Positions 15,233 to 24,176 of a DNA stretch of 43,838 bases are shown here, one piece after another; the first letter of the stretch is position 1; each line of letters opens with the position of its first letter. Below the pieces are notes generated by a model. The model ran no database searches, was not told the DNA's origin, and worked only from the letters and a program-made list of their open reading frames with translations. A program made the translations under genes and the position numbers. Source of the DNA: Ignavibacteria bacterium (GTDB lineage Bacteria; Bacteroidota; Ignavibacteria; Kapaibacteriales; UBA4661). The stretch lies in contig JAAFIV010000037.1 in NCBI GenBank assembly GCA_013298775.1, positions 1 to 43,838 on the forward strand, read 5' to 3'.

Positions 15233-17299
15233 ATGGCGGCAGATGAACGCAAAAACAACGCAAACAACAACGACCCGAAGAAGCCTTCGCGCCAACAAAA
15301 TCGCCCCAAAAACAACATGGGCGGCGGTTTCCGCAATGGTAACAACGGCGATGAATCTGGCGCAGGAAAAGTAATGCGCACGGCAATGATTTGGCTGTTT
15401 ATTTTCGGTTTTGTTGTGGTTATGTATATGCTCGTAAGCAACGGGCAGCAGTCTGAAATTGGTGTGTCCTACACCGAATACAAGCAATTCTTGGAAGCAG
15501 GGAAAATTGAATCGGCGACAGTAACAAAGTCGCAACTCAATGATTTCGTGTTTCATGGAACATTGCGCGAAAAAATCAGCATTTTGAAAAACAATAACCA
15601 AGTGGAAGTGCAGAAATTCTTCACACGCTTGGGCGTATTAGATTCCGATACCGAAAAAGCATGGGCGGAAAAAAATATCACATGGCGATACGAAGAAGGC
15701 GACAGCCCGTGGATGAGTTGGGCAATATCCTTACTTCCTTGGGTGGTACTGATTGGCGTGTATTTCTTTGTGATGCGCCGTATGCAAGGTGGCGGCGGAC
15801 CAGGCGGAACACGTGGCATCTTCTCGTTTGGACGCTCTCGCGCTCGGCTTGTCAATGAGAATGCAAAGAAAGTTACGTTTGAGGACGTAGCTGGCGCAGA
15901 TGAAGCAAAATATGAATTGGAAGAAATTATCGAATTCCTCCGCGACCCGCAGAAATTCGAGCGTTTGGGCGGTAAAATTCCGCATGGCGTTCTTATGCTC
16001 GGACCTCCAGGCACAGGGAAAACCTTGCTTGCACGCGCTGTGGCGGGCGAAGCAGATGTGCCGTTCTTCAGCATTTCTGGTGCGGATTTCGTAGAAATGT
16101 TCGTCGGCGTTGGTGCAAGCCGCGTCCGTGATTTGTTCGAGCAAGCAAAGCGCAATGCGCCGTGTATCATTTTCATTGATGAAATTGATGCGGTCGGTCG
16201 TCATCGCGGTGCAGGCTTGGGCGGCGGACACGATGAGCGCGAACAAACGCTCAATCAGTTGCTCGTGGAAATGGATGGATTCGAGCAAAACAGTGGTATC
16301 ATCGTGATTGCGGCAACAAACCGCGCCGATGTGCTTGACCCAGCACTCTTGCGTCCAGGACGCTTCGACCGCCAAGTGGTGGTGGACAGACCCGATGTAC
16401 GCGGACGTGCAGGTATTTTGCGAGTTCACTCACGCAACATTCCGCTCGCGCCCGATGTTGATTTGGAAATCATCGCTCGTGGTACGCCCGGACTTTCTGG
16501 CGCGGACTTGGCAAATCTTTTGAACGAAGCCGCTCTCTACGCCGCTCGGCGCAGCAGCGACGTGGTAACGATGGACGACATCGAAAGCGCGAAAGATAAA
16601 GTGCTGATGGGCGTTGAGCGCAAAAGTATGGTCATTTCCGACAAAGAAAAAGAAGTAACCGCGTATCACGAAATGGGACACGCACTTGCTGGAAAGCTGC
16701 TTCCGTACAGCGACCCCGTGCATAAAGTAACGATTATCCCGCGTGGTCGTGCGCTTGGCATTACCTCGTATGTTCCGTCGGAAGACGCGCACACCTATTC
16801 ACGGGAATATCTCGAAACACGGCTTGTTACCTTGCTTGCAGGACGCGCAGCAGAACTCATTGTCTTCAACCAGCTCACCACTGGCGCAGGCAATGACATT
16901 GAGCGAACAACGATGCTTGCTCGCAAAATGGTCTGCGAATGGGGTATGAGCGAGAAGGTTGGTCCGCTGAATTTTGCGAACAAAGATGAAGAGGTGTTTC
17001 TTGCCCGCGAAGTCTCGCACCCGCGTCATCACAGCGAGGAAACATCGCGTATGATTGATGAGGAAATTCGCCGCATTGTCACCGAATCCATGAAAAAAGC
17101 GGAGAATCTCTTGCGCGATAACGTGGATATGTTGCATAAAACCTCGAAGATTCTCCTTGAACGCGAAACCTTGGATGCAGCAGAATTGGATATGATTATG
17201 CGTGGTGAAGAATTGCCGCCGATGCCAGTGAAAATTGCGCCGAAAGACTATTCTTCTTCACAAAACGGTACAAATGCCAGCGAAACGCCAAGCGCGTAA
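15233..17299 (+). CDS. ftsH: ATP-dependent zinc metalloprotease FtsH
   Basis: 688 aa. A membrane-anchored AAA+ protease that degrades unassembled membrane proteins and regulators. The ATG at 15233 has AAGGAG upstream; a start at 15182 lacks one. An unusually Asn-rich basic head (residues 1-45) is followed by a first membrane helix ([18 protein letters not shown]), a ~100-residue periplasmic domain, and a second helix ([18 protein letters not shown]). Then come Walker A GPPGTGKT (257-264), Walker B IIFIDEID, the second region of homology ([20 protein letters not shown]), and the zinc motif HEMGH (479-483). The C-terminus is a helical protease domain. All key residues are present. Confidence 0.97.
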   Translation: MAADERKNNANNNDPKKPSRQQNRPKNNMGGGFRNGNNGDESGAGKVMRTAMIWLFIFGFVVVMYMLVSNGQQSEIGVSYTEYKQFLEAGKIESATVTKSQLNDFVFHGTLREKISILKNNNQVEVQKFFTRLGVLDSDTEKAWAEKNITWRYEEGDSPWMSWAISLLPWVVLIGVYFFVMRRMQGGGGPGGTRGIFSFGRSRARLVNENAKKVTFEDVAGADEAKYELEEIIEFLRDPQKFERLGGKIPHGVLMLGPPGTGKTLLARAVAGEADVPFFSISGADFVEMFVGVGASRVRDLFEQAKRNAPCIIFIDEIDAVGRHRGAGLGGGHDEREQTLNQLLVEMDGFEQNSGIIVIAATNRADVLDPALLRPGRFDRQVVVDRPDVRGRAGILRVHSRNIPLAPDVDLEIIARGTPGLSGADLANLLNEAALYAARRSSDVVTMDDIESAKDKVLMGVERKSMVISDKEKEVTAYHEMGHALAGKLLPYSDPVHKVTIIPRGRALGITSYVPSEDAHTYSREYLETRLVTLLAGRAAELIVFNQLTTGAGNDIERTTMLARKMVCEWGMSEKVGPLNFANKDEEVFLAREVSHPRHHSEETSRMIDEEIRRIVTESMKKAENLLRDNVDMLHKTSKILLERETLDAAELDMIMRGEELPPMPVKIAPKDYSSSQNGTNASETPSA

Positions 17300-17408
17300 G
17301 TTGTTGTTTGAAAACAATTTGCGAAATCCATTTGCAAAACCTTGAAATTTTCAGCATATTTCAAAAACACAGTCATTCGTACAAGACATTGATTTTATCG
17401 TGATTTTT

Positions 17409-17513
17409 ATGCTTTCTTCCGTATCACACATCGTTCTCCGCACGGAAATTATTCGTGAAAGTGGCGCAGCTTCGCCCTTTTACGGTGCTTTCTTTTTTTA
17501 CGGCGTTACCTGA
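17409..17513 (+). CDS. Candidate Phe/Tyr-rich leader peptide of the aromatic operon
   Basis: 34 aa. Residues 24-31 read FYGAFFFY: four Phe and two Tyr in eight positions. The stop (TGA, 17511-17513) lies two bases before the strand that forms the antiterminator. This is how the E. coli pheL leader is organised: ribosome stalling at Phe/Tyr codons would decide which hairpin forms. No strong Shine-Dalgarno precedes the ATG at 17409, which is the main weakness. The downstream genes are an antitoxin-like gene and the fused prephenate dehydratase/DAHP synthase/chorismate mutase. The leader role is inferred from composition and position. Confidence 0.6.
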   Translation: MLSSVSHIVLRTEIIRESGAASPFYGAFFFYGVT

Positions 17514-17515
17514 CG

Positions 17516-17595
17516 GCGGGACGACGAGTGTGATATTTTTTCGATGAAAATTTCTCAACGTCCCGCAATCAAAGCGATTGCGGGACTTTTTTTTT
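17516..17595 (+). promoter_or_regulatory. Attenuator: mutually exclusive antiterminator and terminator hairpins
   Basis: Terminator: GTCCCGCAATC (17560-17570), loop AAAGC, GATTGCGGGAC (17576-17586), then nine Ts (17587-17595). It is an 11-bp perfect stem. Antiterminator: GCGGGACG (17516-17523) is exactly complementary to CGTCCCGC (17559-17566), with further GAG (17526-17528) to CTC (17554-17556) pairing. The second pairing uses the left arm of the terminator, so only one can form. A weaker pairing of TTCGCC (17471-17476, inside the leader ORF) with GGCGGG (17515-17520) could act as the protector hairpin. Confidence 0.65.
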
Positions 17596-17651
17596 CTATT
17601 CTTCGGTAGAACAGCAGAGCTACTGAAGAATGTATTTCCGAAAGTAACACC

Positions 17652-17906
17652 ATGACACAGTTACTCGAACAAGCAGTTGCAACGCTGAACACGCTCCCAG
17701 AGCGTGAGCAGGACGGCATTGCTCATCTCATTTTGGAAGAACTCGCGGATAACCAGCGTTGGGACGCATCGTTTGCTTCTACGCAAGATGCACTGGCGCG
17801 TGTAGCACAAAAAGTGCGAGCGGATATTGCTAGCCGTGAAACCCGTACTACGGCAGCGTTCACGCACTCCTCAGCCGTAGGACGGGAAGAGCGTCCAGGA
17901 ACATAA
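17652..17906 (+). CDS. Small antitoxin-like protein
   Basis: 84 aa. The N-terminal ~65 residues (MTQLLEQAVATLNTLPEREQ ... ILEELADNQRWDASFASTQD) match a widespread small helical family usually annotated as an addiction-module antitoxin or hypothetical protein. The last ~20 residues are Ser/Thr/Ala-rich and do not fit the family. No toxin gene follows, so it is an orphan. It lies between the attenuator and the aromatic-enzyme gene on the same strand, so it would be expressed with it unless it has its own promoter. Confidence 0.6.
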   Translation: MTQLLEQAVATLNTLPEREQDGIAHLILEELADNQRWDASFASTQDALARVAQKVRADIASRETRTTAAFTHSSAVGREERPGT

Positions 17907-18036
17907 TCATCCGCCCAGTCTGAAATCATCTTCATCATGGCAATCATGGAAATCTGCGTCCCAAAAAATCAGGACAGAACCGATTATTGACAAATACCAC
18001 CCTTCTTTTCCTCCATTTTTCAGAGAGAGTTACATT

Positions 18037-20040
18037 ATGGCTACACATAAAATCGCCATTCAAGGCGTAGCGGGCGCGTTCCACGACATAGCGGCGCGTC
18101 GGTATTTTGGTACAGGCGGCAACACGGTTGAAATCATTGAATGCGAGACCTTTGCTGACGTGTGCGATGCAGTGATGAAGAACGAAGCCACCGAAGGCAT
18201 GATGGCGATTGAAAACACGATTGCTGGCTCCATCCTGCCAAACTACGCGCTCTTGCAGGCGTACAATTTGTCCGTGATTGGCGAAACCTACGTGCGTATT
18301 CAGCACAATTTACTTGCCTTGCCCGGACAGAAAATTCAGGATATTCACACCGTGCAAGCGCATCCGATGGCACTTCTGCAATGCCGCGACTTTTTCCTCA
18401 TGTACCCGCATATTCGCGTCGAGGAGGCGTTTGATACGGCGGGTATTGCGCGGAAAATTCGTCAGGAAAATATCAAGGGCGTGGCGGCGATTGCGGGCTA
18501 TTTGGCGGCGGAATTATACGAATTGGAAACGCTTGCAGAGGGCTTGGAATCGAACAAGCAAAATTTTACTCGTTTTCTTGCTATTTCTCGCGTGGCGAAT
18601 CATCTTTCGCGCGAATTTGATAAAACCTCGCTTGGCTTCCGCGTCTCGCATACATCGGGTTCGCTTTCGGACGCGCTGGCGAATTTCAAACGCAATCGCA
18701 TCAATCTCACCAAAATCCAGTCTATTCCTGTGATTGGCGTTCCTTACGAATACACGATTCACGTGGATATGACGTGGGAAGACGTTACTGATTTCGAGCA
18801 AGCAATCAAGGAATTTCGCCCCGACGCGCTGGAACTGCGTATTTTCGGCATTTACAAAGAAGGTGAGAAAAACATCGACCTCACAACCAAGCACCACATC
18901 ACGGTTGGCGAGGATAATGCTGAGGAAGTCATTGATGCGAAAAAAGCTGAACCAAAAGTGATGATGGAAAAAGTGCAACCTTGGCAAAAATGGATTCAAC
19001 CCGCGCCCACAACCAAGCAGGAATACTTGATGATTGCCGGTCCGTGCAGCGCGGAAACCGAAGAACAAGTGCTGGAAACAGCGCGGCGCATCAAAGCAAC
19101 GGGCAAAGCAAGTGTCTATCGTGCGGGCGTGTGGAAGCCGCGCACACGGGCGGGCGGCTTCGAGGGACATGGAATCAAGGCGTTGCCGTGGTTGCAGCGT
19201 GCGAAGGAAGAGACGGGCTTGCTGATGGGCGTGGAAGTAGCAACGGCGCAGCACGTGGAAGATTGTTTGAAGTACGGCATTGATGTTCTCTGGGTGGGTG
19301 CGCGGACGACGGGCAATCCCTTTTCGGTGCAGGAAATCGCAGACGCGGTGCGGGGTACAGGCGTTGGGATGATGGTAAAAAATCCAATTAGCCCCGACCT
19401 CGAACTCTGGATTGGTGCGCTAGAACGCCTCTATTTGGCGGGCATTAGCAATCTTGTGGCAATTCATCGCGGATTCTCAACGGGCGAAAAAACAGCGTAC
19501 CGCAATAGCCCAAATTGGAGCTTGCCGATGCAGTTCCGAAGCCGCTTGCCGCACATTCCGCTTATCAACGACCCGAGCCACATTACGGGCAAACGTGCGC
19601 TTCTCTCGGAAGTGGCGCAAAAAGCACTCGACTTGGGCATGGACGGATTTATCATTGAATCGCACATTGACCCCGATGCCGCATGGACAGACGCTGCGCA
19701 GCAACTCACGCCCGAAGATTTGCGCGATATGCTGGATAATCTCACCTGGCAACCCGCACGGCACAATCACGACGACGTACAAAAACTCGACACACTCCGC
19801 AGCTCCATAGACCGCTTAGATGCTGAGTTTGTTGATTTGCTGGCAGCGCGGATGAACCTTGTGCGCGAAATCGGCGAATACAAACGCCACAATAACATCG
19901 AAATCAATCAGCCCGCTCGCTGGCAAGATGTGATGCAAAAACGCCTCGCACAAGGCGGCAAGCTGAAATTGCCCGATAGTTTTATTCAAGATATTTTCAA
20001 TCGTATTCATACCGAATCGGTGGATACGCAGGCGAAGTAG
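18037..20040 (+). CDS. Fused prephenate dehydratase - DAHP synthase - chorismate mutase
   Basis: 667 aa. Three enzymes of aromatic biosynthesis in one chain. Residues ~1-190: prephenate dehydratase (AIQGVAGAFHDIAA; AIENTIAGSI; catalytic TRF at 178-180 in KQNFTRFLAIS), making phenylpyruvate. Residues ~195-290: ACT domain (LTKIQSIPVIG...YEYTIHVD), the phenylalanine sensor; the usual ESRP reads QSIP, as in Bacteroidota. Residues ~325-590: class I-beta (KDO8PS-like) DAHP synthase (IAGPCSAETEEQ near 333, RAGVWKPRTR, VGARTTGNPF, HRGFSTGEK, DPSHITG). Residues ~600-667: AroQ-type chorismate mutase (LDTLRSSIDRLDAEFVDLLAARM). DAHP synthase-chorismate mutase fusions are known in Bacteroidota; the added dehydratase makes it a first-step plus branch-point enzyme. 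The frame is uninterrupted. It is probably controlled by the attenuator at 17409-17595. Confidence 0.93.
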   Translation: MATHKIAIQGVAGAFHDIAARRYFGTGGNTVEIIECETFADVCDAVMKNEATEGMMAIENTIAGSILPNYALLQAYNLSVIGETYVRIQHNLLALPGQKIQDIHTVQAHPMALLQCRDFFLMYPHIRVEEAFDTAGIARKIRQENIKGVAAIAGYLAAELYELETLAEGLESNKQNFTRFLAISRVANHLSREFDKTSLGFRVSHTSGSLSDALANFKRNRINLTKIQSIPVIGVPYEYTIHVDMTWEDVTDFEQAIKEFRPDALELRIFGIYKEGEKNIDLTTKHHITVGEDNAEEVIDAKKAEPKVMMEKVQPWQKWIQPAPTTKQEYLMIAGPCSAETEEQVLETARRIKATGKASVYRAGVWKPRTRAGGFEGHGIKALPWLQRAKEETGLLMGVEVATAQHVEDCLKYGIDVLWVGARTTGNPFSVQEIADAVRGTGVGMMVKNPISPDLELWIGALERLYLAGISNLVAIHRGFSTGEKTAYRNSPNWSLPMQFRSRLPHIPLINDPSHITGKRALLSEVAQKALDLGMDGFIIESHIDPDAAWTDAAQQLTPEDLRDMLDNLTWQPARHNHDDVQKLDTLRSSIDRLDAEFVDLLAARMNLVREIGEYKRHNNIEINQPARWQDVMQKRLAQGGKLKLPDSFIQDIFNRIHTESVDTQAK

Positions 20041-20077
20041 TATTTGTATAGCCTTAGAGCCACCCGACGCGGCGAAG

Positions 20078-20160
20078 AAGCCGCCGGATGGCGTAGCTAC
20101 CACTGCGTTGAACGCTTGGCAACTACGCCGTCGGGCGGTTTCCTAACCCGTCCGGCGGCT
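20078..20160. repeat. GC-rich imperfect inverted repeat after the aromatic fusion gene
   Basis: AAGCCGCCGGATGGCGTAG (about 20079-20097) is imperfectly complementary to CTACGCCGTCGGGCGGTTT (20123-20141). A further arm, CCGTCCGGCGGCTTGGCT, follows at 20149 onward. It can fold into a large hairpin and may act as transcript end or be an interspersed repeat. No T run closes it. Confidence 0.5.
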
Positions 20161-20200
20161 TGGCTTTTACGGCTTTTATTACCCCATTTCAAACAACATC

Positions 20201-20632
20201 ATGGAAACCATAGAAACCACACTCGACGCGCTCTACGCAAGCATTTCCTTCGCAAAAGGCACAACACCGCGCCTTGATTTGCTGCGCTCTTTATTCCTTT
20301 CACAAGGCTTGCTGATTAACAACAACACGCCTGAAACGCCCGTCGTTATGGGCGTGGAGGATTTTTGCGGCGTTGTGGAAGCGGCATTGGCGAGTGGAAA
20401 TCTGACCGAATTTCACGAGAAAGAAATTGCCCGCACGACGGAAGTGTTTGGGAATATTGCGCACGTCTTCAGTACCTACGAAGCGAGATTTGATGCGGCT
20501 TCCACAGAACCATTCAGCGTTGGGATTAACACGATTCAACTCATTCGCACACAAGGCGCGTGGAAAGTAAGCTCTATGGCGTGGAACGACCAAACCGCAC
20601 AAATACTGATTCCTGCGAAATACAAACAATGA
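20201..20632 (+). CDS. NTF2/SnoaL-like fold protein
   Basis: 143 aa, no signal peptide. The pattern of an N-terminal helix (TLDALYASISFAKGTTPRLDLLRSLF), a helix-strand middle and a C-terminal beta sheet (FSVGINTIQLIRTQGAWKVSSMAWNDQT) fits the NTF2-like/SnoaL superfamily. Members are small cone-shaped proteins that bind ligands or act as isomerases. No family-specific catalytic residue could be assigned, so the function is unknown. It stands alone on the plus strand; the 220-bp gap to nuoM shows no other gene. Confidence 0.6.
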   Translation: METIETTLDALYASISFAKGTTPRLDLLRSLFLSQGLLINNNTPETPVVMGVEDFCGVVEAALASGNLTEFHEKEIARTTEVFGNIAHVFSTYEARFDAASTEPFSVGINTIQLIRTQGAWKVSSMAWNDQTAQILIPAKYKQ

Positions 20633-20852
20633 AGTCTGGTATTCAGAAGAGCGATTTTCCAACGATAGCTCCGAAAAAGACGCGAAGAATAATTTGCAGG
20701 TCGCCGCGATTTTGCTAAATTGCGAAGTCAAAATGTGTGCGTAGAGAGAAAAGAGGATTCGTGAAAAGCCGCACAAAATCTTCTCTCCACGTTATTGACC
20801 ACTTTGCAGTCCTTTAAGTATTATTCATTCCTTTCAACCACAACCAAGCACT

Positions 20853-22445
20853 ATGCTTCTTGCAACCTTGATTACGCCGCTTGTGGGCGCACTCGCACTT
20901 TTGCTGGTGAGCCGCGATGCAAAAAAAGCTCTTCAAATTTCAGCCTTTGCTGTCTCGCTCGTTGCGTTTGCCTTTGGTTTAGCGACCTTCCTCTCCTTCG
21001 ATTACACTAACCCCGCTTTGCAAATGATAACCAACCAACGCTGGATTCCTTCGTTGGATGCGGGCTTTCGCGTGGGTGTGGATGGAATGTCGGTGCTGTT
21101 TTTCTTTCTCACGACGCTGACGATGCCCGTCGCTATTCTGCTTGGCTCCACGACGATTAAAGAACAAGAAAAAGAATTTTACTCGCTCATGTTGCTTTTG
21201 GAGTTTGGTATTTTGGGCATTTTTGCGGCAACCGACACGTTTCTTTTTTACGTGTTTTTCGAGTTGATTCTTATTCCGATGTATTTCCTCATCGGCGTTT
21301 GGGGCGGCGCAGGCAGGATTCATGCGGCATTGAAGTTCTTCATCTACACGATGTTTGGCTCAATGATTATGCTTGTCGGCTTGATTTGGCTGGGCTTGTA
21401 CGCGCAAGAAACGACGGGGCATTTTACGACGAACATGGCTCTGCTGCGCGAAATTGCACCCACAATTCCCTTCGATACGCAAAAGTGGATTTTCGCAGCG
21501 TTTATGCTGGCATTTTGTATCAAAGTGCCGCTTTTCCCCGTGCATACGTGGTTGCCAGAAGTGCAGTCGGAATCGCCCGTTGTGGGAACGGTGGTTGTGG
21601 GCGCGGTGCTGTTCAAGATTGGTATTTATGGCTTGATTCGTTTCGGCTTAGAACTCTTCCCCGCCGCCTCGTTTGAATACGCAAAGGTTATGTGCGCTTT
21701 GGGCGCGATTGCCGTCGTCTATGGCGCAATGGCAGCGATTGTGCAGACTGACATTCGCCGCATCGCTTCCTTCGCGCTCGTGAGCAGCCTTGGCACAATG
21801 GTCATGGGCGTATTTTCAATGACCGCAGAAGGCATTCAAGGCGCGATTATTCAAACCTTCAATCACGGACTTTCGGTAACAGGATTATTCCTCTGCTTGG
21901 GCATGATGACCGACCGTCGCGGCTCTACGTCGCTGGAGGATTTCGGTGGCGCAGCAAAGGTGATGCCTGTTTTTGCGGTGTTTTTTGCGATTTCGCTCTT
22001 TTCGCTTGTCGGGCTTCCAGGCTTGAATGGCTTCATTGGTGAGTATTTGCTGCTGCTTGGTACATTCCGCTCGCCCTTCCTCAATTCATGGGCATTCGCC
22101 ATCGTCGGCGCGACAACAGGGATGTTCGTGGCAATCTATATGCTGCGCTTGTACCAAAAAACGTGCTTGGGCGAACACAGCAGCCCCGATGCAGCAAGCC
22201 TTACCGACATTTCCGCTCGTGAAATTGCGATGCTGCTTCCCGTAACAATTCTCATCGTCTGGATTGGCATTTATCCTTCAACATTCATGCGGGTTTCAGA
22301 GGAATCTACTCGCGCACTTGTTGGGAAATTGGAACTCGCAAAATTTGGCAAAACAAGCTACGCCGCATCGGTGAATAAACTTCGCCAAGCAGAAGCAGAA
22401 CAAGCAACGGCGCGAAGCGAAGCGCATAAAGCCGCAGGACACTAA
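20853..22445 (+). CDS. nuoM: NADH-quinone oxidoreductase subunit M
   Basis: 530 aa, about 13-14 hydrophobic segments. One of the antiporter-like proton-pumping subunits of complex I in the inner membrane. Recognisable blocks: VDGMSVLFFFLTTLTMPVAIL, FFELILIPMYFLIGVWGG (conserved Glu in the proton channel), LFPVHTWLPEVQSESPVVGTVVVGAVLFKIGIYGLIRF and the conserved DIRRIASFALVSSLG. The C-terminal ~60 residues are charged. It is followed by nuoN after 138 bp. NuoL and the rest of the complex are not in the window. Confidence 0.95.
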   Translation: MLLATLITPLVGALALLLVSRDAKKALQISAFAVSLVAFAFGLATFLSFDYTNPALQMITNQRWIPSLDAGFRVGVDGMSVLFFFLTTLTMPVAILLGSTTIKEQEKEFYSLMLLLEFGILGIFAATDTFLFYVFFELILIPMYFLIGVWGGAGRIHAALKFFIYTMFGSMIMLVGLIWLGLYAQETTGHFTTNMALLREIAPTIPFDTQKWIFAAFMLAFCIKVPLFPVHTWLPEVQSESPVVGTVVVGAVLFKIGIYGLIRFGLELFPAASFEYAKVMCALGAIAVVYGAMAAIVQTDIRRIASFALVSSLGTMVMGVFSMTAEGIQGAIIQTFNHGLSVTGLFLCLGMMTDRRGSTSLEDFGGAAKVMPVFAVFFAISLFSLVGLPGLNGFIGEYLLLLGTFRSPFLNSWAFAIVGATTGMFVAIYMLRLYQKTCLGEHSSPDAASLTDISAREIAMLLPVTILIVWIGIYPSTFMRVSEESTRALVGKLELAKFGKTSYAASVNKLRQAEAEQATARSEAHKAAGH

Positions 22446-22583
22446 AAAATTTGATGAATTTCTTCGGCAACACTCACAGACAAGAAGTCTCAAGCCACTG
22501 AAGCCAGATTTTGTCTGCTGTTTAAGATATTTTTCATGTGTTCATTTAAACACTTTGCACTCAAAACTTAGCACCTAAAACTT

Positions 22584-24020
22584 ATGATGCTCGATGTTTA
22601 CTACACATTACCAATCGCTCTTAGTTCCTTCTTTGGCATTAGCGCAATGGTCTTAGGTGCGCTCTTGCCGCGCAATCGGAGCAATTTCGTGTTGCCGTAC
22701 TCGGTTGGGGGCTTGGGAATTGTCTTTCTCTGGGCGGCTCTGCTTTGGGGGCGCAATGGCACTGCCTTCAACGGCATGGTGCTGACGGGAATGTTTCCGT
22801 CTTTTTTCGATATGCTCTTCTCGGCAGCAGGAATTTTGGTAATGCTCGCAGCGCGTCCGTATTTGCAGCGCATGAATTGGGAATTTGATGAATTTTACGT
22901 GCTGGTGCAATTCGCTGTAAGCGGCATGATTCTTATGGCGCACGCCAATCACTTGCTGATTGTGTTTATTGGCATTGAGATTATGTCCATCAGCTTTTAC
23001 GTGCTGGCGGCGTATATGCGGAATCAGATTTTATCGGTCGAATCAGGCTTTAAGTATTTTCTCTTAGGCGCGTTTTCGACGGGATTTTTGCTCTACGGCA
23101 TGGCACTCATTTACGGCGCGACGGGCAGCATGGAATACACGAGCATCCGTGCGGCAGTCAGCTATGGTTCAAAAATGCCAATGTTGTTGCTTGCCGGAAC
23201 AGGCTTGATTATCGTAGGCTTGTGCTTCAAAGTGGCAGCGTTTCCTTTCCACGTCTGGGCACCAGATGTGTATCAAGGCGCACCAACAGTGGTTTCGGCG
23301 TTCATGAGTACAGGCGGGAAAGCGGCTGCGTTTGCCGCGTTTATCCAACTCGGTAGCGCAATTATTCCCAATGGCGGACCCGACGGCGCGAAAATGACCA
23401 TGCTACTAGCGTGTATTTCTGCGGCTTCCATGCTTGTTGGTAATATCTCTGCGTGTGCGCAGCGCAACGTGAAGCGGATGCTGGCATATTCATCGGTCGC
23501 GCAGGCTGGCTATATGCTGATGGGCATTATTTCTGGTTCGGGACGCGGCACAAGCGGACTGATGTTCTACCTCGCGGCGTATATGTTCACGCAAATTGGC
23601 GCATTCGTACTGGCTTCCACACTCGAAAGTGAGTATGGCAAAAACCTTGAATTCGCCGACTACGGCGGCTTGGCGAAGCGTCATCCACTGTTGGCGGGCG
23701 TTATGGCGTTGTTTATGTTCACATTGGTCGGTTTGCCGCCCTTTGCAGTCTTTTTTGGTAAATACTATCTCTTCACCGCCGCGATTGAAGCGGGCTTTAC
23801 GTGGCTGGCAATCGTTGGCGCAATCGCTTCGGTCATTTCCGCCTATTTCTACTTGGGCTTGATTGTCGCAATGTACTTCCGCCCCTACGAAGGTGCAGAT
23901 ACGCCGTCTGTGGCGCAACCCGGAATGTCGGGCGTTACCTTGACGATTGCCGTCCTAGGTATTCTCCTTCTTGGATTTTTGCCAAATGTTGTGATGCGCC
24001 TGACAGGAAGCGGAATGTAG
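22584..24020 (+). CDS. nuoN: NADH-quinone oxidoreductase subunit N
   Basis: 478 aa, about 14 membrane segments. The third antiporter-like subunit of complex I. Family blocks: FIGIEIMSISFYVLAAYMR, FKYFLLGAFSTGFLLYGMAL, FKVAAFPFHVWAPDVYQGAPT, NVKRMLAYSSVAQAGYMLMG, LVGLPPFAVFFGKYYLF. Two adjacent ATGs (22584, 22587) are both possible starts. Follows nuoM in the usual M-N order. The next gene (Uma2-like) is unrelated. Confidence 0.95.
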   Translation: MMLDVYYTLPIALSSFFGISAMVLGALLPRNRSNFVLPYSVGGLGIVFLWAALLWGRNGTAFNGMVLTGMFPSFFDMLFSAAGILVMLAARPYLQRMNWEFDEFYVLVQFAVSGMILMAHANHLLIVFIGIEIMSISFYVLAAYMRNQILSVESGFKYFLLGAFSTGFLLYGMALIYGATGSMEYTSIRAAVSYGSKMPMLLLAGTGLIIVGLCFKVAAFPFHVWAPDVYQGAPTVVSAFMSTGGKAAAFAAFIQLGSAIIPNGGPDGAKMTMLLACISAASMLVGNISACAQRNVKRMLAYSSVAQAGYMLMGIISGSGRGTSGLMFYLAAYMFTQIGAFVLASTLESEYGKNLEFADYGGLAKRHPLLAGVMALFMFTLVGLPPFAVFFGKYYLFTAAIEAGFTWLAIVGAIASVISAYFYLGLIVAMYFRPYEGADTPSVAQPGMSGVTLTIAVLGILLLGFLPNVVMRLTGSGM

Positions 24021-24109
24021 AACGTGCAAGGGAATCTCAATTTTGAACAGCAGGCAATGACCAATATCGGTGATTGTCTGCTTTGTTTTTATGATGGATG
24101 TTGTATAAT

Positions 24110-24140
24110 TGGCGCAGACAGGAGTGTCCGCGCTACCAAA
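24110..24140. repeat. Single-palindrome member of the CAGACA repeat family
   Basis: GGCGCAGACAGGAGTGTCCGCGCTACC resembles the half unit at 1311-1336 and 43711. It lies in the nuoN-Uma2 gap. Confidence 0.6.
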
Positions 24141-24176
24141 GTCGAATAAAGACCAAGCACCAAGTAACCAATTTCT

